This document shows positions 37,199 to 42,378 of a DNA stretch of 42,378 nucleotides, piece after piece. This DNA comes from BQJD01 sp965652415. Lineage in GTDB: Bacteria; Pseudomonadota; Gammaproteobacteria; Arenicellales; CAJQKF01. The notes below the pieces were generated by a model. That model was not told the DNA's origin and searched no databases. It saw only the letters and a program-made list of their open reading frames with translations. The DNA lies in contig CBFGVH010000013.1 of assembly GCA_965652415.1 (NCBI GenBank), positions 1 through 42,378 on the forward strand. The letters run 5' to 3'. The position numbers were made by a program, and so were the translations under genes. Every line of letters begins with the position of its first letter. The stretch's first letter is position 1.

Positions 37199-37615
37199 AT
37201 GTTCAGCTACATCTGTCTCGGCACCAACGACATCACGCGCGCGGCGCGATTCTACGACGCCTGCCTCGGCGCGCTGGGGTTGGCGCGCTGTTACACCGGC
37301 GACGAGGATTTCTCCGGCTGGGCGGGCTGGGGCACCTACCGCGACGGCGGCCGCGAGGAACTGGCGCTGTGGCTGTGCGAGCCGTTCGACGGCCGGTCGG
37401 CCAGCGCCGGTAACGGCACCATGGTGGCGCTCACGGCGCGTTCATGGAACGACGTGGACGCCTTCCATGCCGCGGCGCTGGCGAACGGCGGCTCCAGCGA
37501 AGGCGCGCCCGGCCTGAGGCCGGAATACAACCCCGACTTCTATGCCGCCTACGTGCGCGACCCCGACGGCAACAAGATCGCGGCGGTATGCCGCGGGTTC
37601 ACCGTACCGCAATGA
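37199..37615 (+). CDS. VOC (glyoxalase/bleomycin resistance) family protein
   Basis: A 138-residue single-domain protein of the vicinal oxygen chelate fold. It shows the starting strand-helix MFSYICLGTNDITRAARFYDACLGALGL with the conserved N/D-FYD pattern. The middle reads ELALWLCEPFDG, and the C-terminal YAAYVRDPDGNKIAAVCRG is the usual DPDGN/E turn. The final metal-ligand position is lysine or nearby (NKIAAVC), where enzymes normally have Glu or His, so metal binding is doubtful. Its stop overlaps the start of the FGGY kinase gene (ATGA), suggesting a role tied to the same substrate. Confidence 0.85.
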   Translation: MFSYICLGTNDITRAARFYDACLGALGLARCYTGDEDFSGWAGWGTYRDGGREELALWLCEPFDGRSASAGNGTMVALTARSWNDVDAFHAAALANGGSSEGAPGLRPEYNPDFYAAYVRDPDGNKIAAVCRGFTVPQ

Positions 37616-39090
37616 CAGCCGGCGCTCACCGCGGCGCCGGCGGGCCGCCGCGCACCGTGCTCGCCGCCGATCTCGGCGCCAGCTCGTTGAAGATGGCCAT
37701 GATCAACGAGAACGGCGTGATCATCGGCCAGGCGCGGCGCGCGCTTGCCACCTCGAGCCCGGCACCCGGTCATCGCGAGCAGGATGCCGGCCTGTGGTGG
37801 CGCTCGTACCTCGAACTCGCCGGGGAACTGACATCGGCGAGCGAGCGCGCCCCCGACGCGGTGGTGTGCACCGGCGGCACCCGCACCGAGGTGCTGGTCG
37901 GCGAGGACAACGCCGCGCTGCGGCCGGCCATCATGTGGGACGACAGCCGCGCGGTGGTTTCCGCCCGGCGCCTCGCCCGCGAGCACGATGTACCCGGCAA
38001 TCCGGTGACCGCGTACCACCCGGCCGCCCGGCTGGCGTGGCTGGCCGAACACGAGGCGGAACTGGTCGCCGGGGCGCGGGCCGTGCTTCAACCCAAGGAC
38101 TACCTTGTCGCGCGCCTGACCGGCGCGACGCTCACCGACGCGATTTCGGCCTGGATGCTCCTCGACGAGCACGGACTCGTTCGCGAGAACCTGGTCGCGG
38201 CGAGCGGCTTTCCCCGCGAGCTGCTGCCACGGGCGGCTTCGCCCGAGACCGTGGTCGGCGAGGTGCGAGCGGGCGAGGGCGTACCCGCGGCCCTGGTCGG
38301 CGCGCCGGTGGTATGCGCGTCGATGGATACCTGGTGCGCCGCGCTGGCGCTCGGGGCCTGGCGCGCCGGGGCCGCCTACGACCTGTCGGGTACCTCGGAG
38401 GTGGTGGGCGTGATCCACGCGACGCGCAGCTTCCGCGAAGGGCTGTTGACGGTGCCGTGGGGTCGCGGCCTGTGGCACCTCGGCGGCCCGAGCCTTTGCG
38501 GCGGCGGCACGGTCGAGTGGGCACGGACCGTGCTCGGCCTCGGCGCGGGGGAACTCGACGAGCTGCTTGCCGAAACGACGATCTCGGCGCGCTCACCCCT
38601 GTTCATCCCCTACCTCGACGGGGAGCGCACGCCGCTGTGGAACGCGGCCCTGACCGGCTCGTGGCAGGCGCTTCGCACGACCCACGGGCCGGCCGACCTG
38701 CTCGGCGCGGTGGTCGAGGGCATCGCCTTTCATGCCCGCACGATTCTCGAGCGCGCGGCGGCCGAAAGCGCCGCCGCGCTGCCGGTGGCGGTGGGCGGCG
38801 GCCTTGCCCGCTCGCGGCGCTGGTGCGCCATTCGCGCCGACGTATTCGCCCGGCCCGTGGCGCGAATCACCGCGGCGGAACCCGGCCTGACCGGGGCGGC
38901 CATGCTGGCCGCCACCGCGCTCGGCTGGCACGAGGACCTCGACACCGCGGCGGCCCGCATGGCCGCGCCGGCCGACGTCTTCGAACCCGACAACGCCCGC
39001 GCGGCGCTCATCGAGTCGCGCTACACGCGCTTCACCCAATGCGTGCAGACGCTACAATCCGCCCCGGCCGACCCGACGGCGGCCGACTGA
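37612..39090 (+). CDS. FGGY-family carbohydrate kinase, xylulokinase-like
   Basis: A 492-residue sugar or polyol kinase. N-terminal ATPase-fold motif VLAADLGASSLKMAMINENG is near residues 15-34; WDDSRAVV corresponds to the FGGY substrate loop and YDLSGTSEVVGV to the phosphate-2 loop. FIPYLDGERTPLWN (near 335) and AVGGGLARSRRWCAIRADVF are hallmarks of the xylulokinase branch. It should phosphorylate the imported sugar of the adjoining ABC system, as FrcK or XylB do in comparable operons. The substrate cannot be predicted. ATG 37612 overlaps the VOC gene stop. The ABC permease starts 24 bp downstream. Confidence 0.88.
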   Translation: MTAGAHRGAGGPPRTVLAADLGASSLKMAMINENGVIIGQARRALATSSPAPGHREQDAGLWWRSYLELAGELTSASERAPDAVVCTGGTRTEVLVGEDNAALRPAIMWDDSRAVVSARRLAREHDVPGNPVTAYHPAARLAWLAEHEAELVAGARAVLQPKDYLVARLTGATLTDAISAWMLLDEHGLVRENLVAASGFPRELLPRAASPETVVGEVRAGEGVPAALVGAPVVCASMDTWCAALALGAWRAGAAYDLSGTSEVVGVIHATRSFREGLLTVPWGRGLWHLGGPSLCGGGTVEWARTVLGLGAGELDELLAETTISARSPLFIPYLDGERTPLWNAALTGSWQALRTTHGPADLLGAVVEGIAFHARTILERAAAESAAALPVAVGGGLARSRRWCAIRADVFARPVARITAAEPGLTGAAMLAATALGWHEDLDTAAARMAAPADVFEPDNARAALIESRYTRFTQCVQTLQSAPADPTAAD

Positions 39091-39114
39091 ACCGCAGATC
39101 ATCCCGGACGACCG

Positions 39115-40062
39115 ATGCCCGAACTCCTCCGCCGCTACGGCACCGTGCTGGCCTTCGTGCTGCTGGTCGTGGTGCTGTCCGCGACCGCCGACAATTTCCT
39201 CGACCCGTACAACCTGCTCAGCATCCTCAAGCACGTCAGCTTCCTGGCTATCATCGCGCTCGGATTCACGCTGGCGCTGGCGGCCGGCGAGCTGGACCTG
39301 TCCATCGCCCACGTGGCGAGCCTCGCGAGCGTGTGCACCGCGGCGCTGCTGTTCGGCGGCCACCCCATCGCGCTGGCGATCGGCGCCGGAGTCAGCACAG
39401 GCACGCTCATCGGCATCGTCAACGGCCTGGTCGTCACGCGCATGCGCATCCCCTCGCTCATCGCCACGCTGGCGGTGTCGACCATCGCCAGCGGCATCGC
39501 CTTCCTCATCACCGGCGGCGTCGCCTACGTCGGCCGGCTGGACGCGGCGTTCCTGTTCCTCGGCCGCGGCAACGTGTTCGGCATTCCGGCGATGATCGTG
39601 TGGACGGTCATCATCGCCTGTGCATGCCTGTTCCTGCTCAAGCAGACCCGCACCGGCGTGCACCTGGTATGTACCGGCGAGGCCGAGGAGCCGGCACGGC
39701 TGGCCGGCATCCGCACCGACCGCATGAAGCTCGCGGGCCTCTGCATGTCGGGTTGCCTGGCCGGGGTTACGGGTGTTCTGCTGACCTCGAGCCTGTCGTC
39801 CTCGAGCCCCACCATCGCCAACGAGTTCCTGATGACCGGCATCGCGGCGGTGCTGCTCGGCATGACCACGGTGGAACCCGGCAAGCCCAACGTCATCGGC
39901 ACCCTGGTCGGGGCGTTGACCATCGGCACGCTGCGCAATGGCCTCACCCTGCTCGGCGCCCAGTACTACGTCCAGGACATCGTGCTCGGCGTTATAATCA
40001 TTCTTTCGGTGAGCCTGTCGGCGAGCAAGTTCAGGAAGATCGCCTTCAGCATCCCCCGTTGA
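39115..40062 (+). CDS. Sugar/polyol ABC transporter permease, RbsC-type
   Basis: A 315-residue permease of the ribose/branched-chain-amino-acid class, eight to ten membrane helices. Markers are FLAIIALGFTLALAAGELDLSIAHVASLAS (near residues 43-72, the highly conserved GELDLSVG-like segment) and the coupling region ARLAGIRTDRMKLAGLCMSG. AVLLGMTTVEPGKPNVIGTLVGAL follows near 260-283. It likely acts as a homodimer. ATG 39115 begins MPELLRRYGTVLAFVLL. TACAAT at 39052, inside the kinase end, might be an internal promoter. Confidence 0.9.
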   Translation: MPELLRRYGTVLAFVLLVVVLSATADNFLDPYNLLSILKHVSFLAIIALGFTLALAAGELDLSIAHVASLASVCTAALLFGGHPIALAIGAGVSTGTLIGIVNGLVVTRMRIPSLIATLAVSTIASGIAFLITGGVAYVGRLDAAFLFLGRGNVFGIPAMIVWTVIIACACLFLLKQTRTGVHLVCTGEAEEPARLAGIRTDRMKLAGLCMSGCLAGVTGVLLTSSLSSSSPTIANEFLMTGIAAVLLGMTTVEPGKPNVIGTLVGALTIGTLRNGLTLLGAQYYVQDIVLGVIIILSVSLSASKFRKIAFSIPR

Positions 40063-40107
40063 CCGAAAGCTCGTCGACACGTCAATAATCAAGATCGAGG
40101 TGACTCC

Positions 40108-41058
40108 ATGATCCGCTCCGTTATCACCGTAGTCGCGGCCGTTGTCGCGGCCGCCATGATGTCCGGCGCCGCCGCCGCTGCCGAGATCGGCATCGTCGCG
40201 TTCCAGATGTCGTCCGACACCCACGCGCGCACCGCCAACGCCGCCGCCGATCATGCCAGGGCCGCCGGCGTCGAGGCGACCGTGCTCAACTCCGAGGGCG
40301 CGGTACCGAAGCACGCCGAGCAGGTCGACACGCTGATTCAGAAGGGCGTCGACGGCATCATCCTCGCCATGGGCAAGACCCAGGAACTCGACGCCCAGCT
40401 CGAGGCGGCGAAGGCGAAGGGCATTCCCGTGATCACCGTCATGTCCGGCACGAGCCCGCACACCGCGTTCGACGTCAACGTCAACGAGGCGGCGGTGGGG
40501 GCGCAGATCGGCATGCACCTGCTCGGCCTGATGAACTTCGAGGGGGCGCTGATGATGCAGCGCTACGAGGGCCATGGCGGCACCCGCATGCGCGGCCGCA
40601 TCATGGACGTGATCCTCGAGGAGAACACCGGCGTCAGCGTCGCCGGCACCCACAGCATGGCCCGCACCCAGAGCTGGCGCGAGGACGTGCGTGCCGGCAT
40701 GGAAGCGCTTATCCTGAAGAACCGCGGCCAGTTCCAGGCCATCTGGGCTTCCTTCGACGGCCAGGGCTTCGTCATCGACGATCTCCTGCGCGAGCAGGGC
40801 TACAAGCGCGGCGAGGTGTTCCTCACCGGCGTCGACGGCGGCCAGGAGGCCTTTGCCCGCATTCGCGACCCCGAGAGCCTGTTCACCGCCACGGTGGCCA
40901 TTCCCTTCGAATCCATGGGCGTGGCCGCGGTCGACGCCATGATGCGGCTGTTGGACGGCGCCGCGCCGGAGGAGATCACCGCGGGCCCGTTCCTGTACAT
41001 GGACGCGGTGCTGGTCGATTCGACCAACGTGCCGGCCGAGGGCGAGTGGCCCTGGTAG
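40108..41058 (+). CDS. Periplasmic sugar-binding protein, RbsB/FrcB-type
   Basis: A 316-residue periplasmic binding protein of the type I (LacI-like) class. The signal peptide covers residues 1-25 (hydrophobic VVAAVVAAAMMSGAAAAA, AAA cleavage box before EIGIVAFQMSSD). The mature protein shows the family elements HAEQVDTLIQKGVDGIILAMG, VITVMSGTSPH, FQAIWASFDGQGFVIDDLL and VFLTGVDGG. The ATG is preceded by GAGG in GATCGAGGTGACTCC. It delivers the substrate to the RbsC-type permease. Its order (kinase, permease, binding protein, ATPase) resembles the frc fructose system of rhizobia in content, though not in exact order. Confidence 0.9.
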   Translation: MIRSVITVVAAVVAAAMMSGAAAAAEIGIVAFQMSSDTHARTANAAADHARAAGVEATVLNSEGAVPKHAEQVDTLIQKGVDGIILAMGKTQELDAQLEAAKAKGIPVITVMSGTSPHTAFDVNVNEAAVGAQIGMHLLGLMNFEGALMMQRYEGHGGTRMRGRIMDVILEENTGVSVAGTHSMARTQSWREDVRAGMEALILKNRGQFQAIWASFDGQGFVIDDLLREQGYKRGEVFLTGVDGGQEAFARIRDPESLFTATVAIPFESMGVAAVDAMMRLLDGAAPEEITAGPFLYMDAVLVDSTNVPAEGEWPW

Positions 41059-41071
41059 CAGCGGCGCTGCG

Positions 41072-41821
41072 GTGAGCGTGCTGCTCGAGGTCCGCGGTCT
41101 CGGCAAGACCTACGGTGCGGTCGCCGCCCTCGCGGGCCTCGACCTCGACGTCGCTCGCGCCGAGGTGGTCGGCGTGTGCGGCGACAACGGCGCCGGCAAA
41201 TCCACCCTTATGCGCATCATCGCCGGGGCGCAGCCGCCGAGCGAGGGCGAGATGCGCTTCGAAGGCAGGCCCGTCGCCTTCGACGGGCCGCGCGACGCGC
41301 TGACCACCGGCATCGCGGCCATCTACCAGGACCTCGCCCTGGCCGTCGACCAGAGCGTGTACCAGAACGTCTTCATGGGTTCGGAGCTGACCCGACCGAC
41401 CTTCGTGCCCGGACTCGAGCGGCTGGACAAGCGCGCCATGCGCGAGCGCTCGCGGGGTTTCCTCGAGCAGATCGGCATCGCCCTGCCGTCGGTGGACCAG
41501 CCGGTCAGCCGTTTGTCGGGCGGCCAACGCCAGGCGGTGGCCATCTGCCGCGCGCTGCGCTGGCAGGCGAAGCTGGTGATCATGGACGAGCCGACCGCGG
41601 CGCTCGGCGTGCGCGAGAAGGCGCGCGTGCTGGAACTCATCCGGCGTCTGCGCGACACGGGCGTGGCAATCCTGCTGGTCAGCCACAACATGGACGACGT
41701 GGTGGCGGTCACCGATCGCGTCGTCATCCTGCGCGGCGGCCGCAAGATCGGCGAGGTCGCGACCGGCGACACCGACGCCGACCGCCTGTCGCACATGGTG
41801 ATGTCGGGCCGCGTGGCATGA
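41072..41821 (+). CDS. Sugar ABC transporter ATPase, single-domain FrcA-type
   Basis: A 249-residue ATPase with one nucleotide-binding domain: Walker A GDNGAGKST, Q-loop IYQDLALAV, signature LSGGQRQAVAICRAL, Walker B LVIMDEPTAALGV and H-loop LLVSHNMDDV. RbsA-type ATPases carry two fused domains (about 500 residues); this one is half-length like FrcA and would work as a homodimer. There is no sign of truncation, since the C-terminus ends cleanly before the ypeA gene 9 bp downstream. GTG 41072 is 13 bp after the binding-protein stop. Confidence 0.9.
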   Translation: MSVLLEVRGLGKTYGAVAALAGLDLDVARAEVVGVCGDNGAGKSTLMRIIAGAQPPSEGEMRFEGRPVAFDGPRDALTTGIAAIYQDLALAVDQSVYQNVFMGSELTRPTFVPGLERLDKRAMRERSRGFLEQIGIALPSVDQPVSRLSGGQRQAVAICRALRWQAKLVIMDEPTAALGVREKARVLELIRRLRDTGVAILLVSHNMDDVVAVTDRVVILRGGRKIGEVATGDTDADRLSHMVMSGRVA

Positions 41822-41830
41822 CGGCCGCCG

Positions 41831-42277
41831 GTGACTGAGCCCGAGTTCATCGTGCGGCCGTTCGCGCCGCCCGATACCGAGGCGGTGGTGGCGCTGTGGC
41901 GGGCCTGCGACCTGACCCGCCCGTGGAACGATCCGTACCGCGATGTCGGACGCAAACTCGCCGTGCAGCCGGAACTGTTCCTGGTGGCGCTCGCCGGTGA
42001 CTCGCTGGTCGGCACCGTCATGGCCGGATACGACGGGCACCGCGGCTGGATCAATTATCTCGCGGTCGACCCGAGCCAGCGCCGCCGCGGCCTGGGCCGC
42101 CTGCTGATGGCCCGCGCCGAGGCAATGCTCGCGGCGAGGGGCTGCGCGAAGATCAACCTGCAGGTGCGCGAGGGCAACGGCGAGGTGGCGGCGTTCTACC
42201 GCGCCATCGGCTTCACCGTGGACCCGGTGACGAGCTTCGGCAAGCGGCTCTTGGACGACTCACCGGGAGAGGATTGA
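41831..42277 (+). CDS. ypeA: GNAT acetyltransferase YpeA
   Basis: A 148-residue acetyltransferase of the YpeA family. Family-specific sequences are LWRACDLTRPWNDPYRDVGRK near residues 22-42 and LVGTVMAGYDGHRGWINYLAV. The acetyl-CoA loop QRRRGLGRLLM is in GNAT motif A, followed by AARGCAKINLQVREGNGEVAAFYRAIGF. It ends GKRLLDD, as in E. coli. The acceptor is not established. GTG 41831 overlaps nothing and stands 9 bp after the ABC ATPase, so it may be read with that operon without belonging to its pathway. Confidence 0.92.
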   Translation: MTEPEFIVRPFAPPDTEAVVALWRACDLTRPWNDPYRDVGRKLAVQPELFLVALAGDSLVGTVMAGYDGHRGWINYLAVDPSQRRRGLGRLLMARAEAMLAARGCAKINLQVREGNGEVAAFYRAIGFTVDPVTSFGKRLLDDSPGED

Positions 42278-42283
42278 GCCGCA

Positions 42284-42378
42284 AGCAGGCGATTGCCGAC
42301 AAGGCCGGCTCCTACAGTGCCAGAACCCCGCTCCACGGCAAAACGAAGCCGCTGTAGGAGCCTGCCTGCAGGCGATTG
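42284..42378. repeat. Inverted pair of GTAGGAGC-type REP elements, second cut by window end
   Basis: GCTCCTACAG (42308-42317) and CTGTAGGAGC (42352-42361) are exact inverted copies 34 bp apart, each followed on its own strand by a small hairpin. The second ends in GCAGGCGATTG (42368-42378), which also occurs directly at 42288-42298. This head/tail arrangement is that of extragenic palindromes mobilised by REP-associated tyrosine transposases (RAYT) in Pseudomonas and Xanthomonas relatives. The array may continue past the edge. Confidence 0.75.

Overview
The window is gene-dense, GC-rich bacterial chromosome with no rRNA, tRNA, CRISPR array or insertion sequence that I could find. The order rsmD / ftsY-ftsE-ftsX-rpoH, with coaD and a YfhL-type ferredoxin beside it, together with argG/argF, YpeA and GTAGGAGC-type REP elements, points to a gammaproteobacterium. 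The soeABC genes and the Rhizobium-type glycerol ABC transporter suggest a Chromatiales/Ectothiorhodospiraceae-like lineage, but this placement is inference.

Region by region. 1-3131: argG (cut by the left edge) diverges from argF; argF overlaps an orphan PotA/FbpC-type ABC ATPase. 3183-6793: rpoH, ftsX, ftsE and ftsY on the minus strand. The rpoH upstream region carries a CIRCE operator and several candidate promoters. 6942-8471: rsmD, coaD and a 2[4Fe-4S] ferredoxin. 8482-12589: a coiled-coil OmpA-domain protein, a MerA-like flavoprotein and a PNPOx-fold protein. Between the last two lies a compact unit of about 84 nt with a near-consensus promoter, a 5' hairpin, a C/U-rich linker and a strong terminator, which is probably an unannotated small RNA. 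12710-17272: a FabD-like acyltransferase, a TANGO2/NRDE protein and a PAS-GGDEF-EAL protein.

17265-31982 is a redox and glycerol block. soeCBA (quinone-linked cytoplasmic sulfite dehydrogenase) lies downstream of a complete glycerol uptake and catabolism operon, glpV-glpR-glpD-glpS-glpT-glpP-glpQ-glpU, with glpK divergent. Glycerol would be imported by GlpVSTPQ(U), phosphorylated by GlpK and oxidised by GlpD to dihydroxyacetone phosphate. The adjacent pyk and pgi then connect to lower glycolysis and to gluconeogenesis. The two transporter ATPases carry complementary defects: GlpS lacks the switch histidine and GlpT lacks LSGGQ. This predicts one dead and one canonical ATP site.

32047-36697: pyk, a YGSN-motif protein, a ComB-like phosphatase and pgi. 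36702-42277: a carboxymuconolactone-decarboxylase-like protein, a VOC protein, then an FGGY kinase, permease, binding protein and ATPase forming a sugar/polyol uptake cassette of unknown substrate, followed by ypeA. The right edge holds an inverted REP pair.

There is no gene-free stretch over 300 bases. The longest gaps (895-1173, 4038-4263, 10153-10388, 30263-30479) are regulatory regions and are described below.
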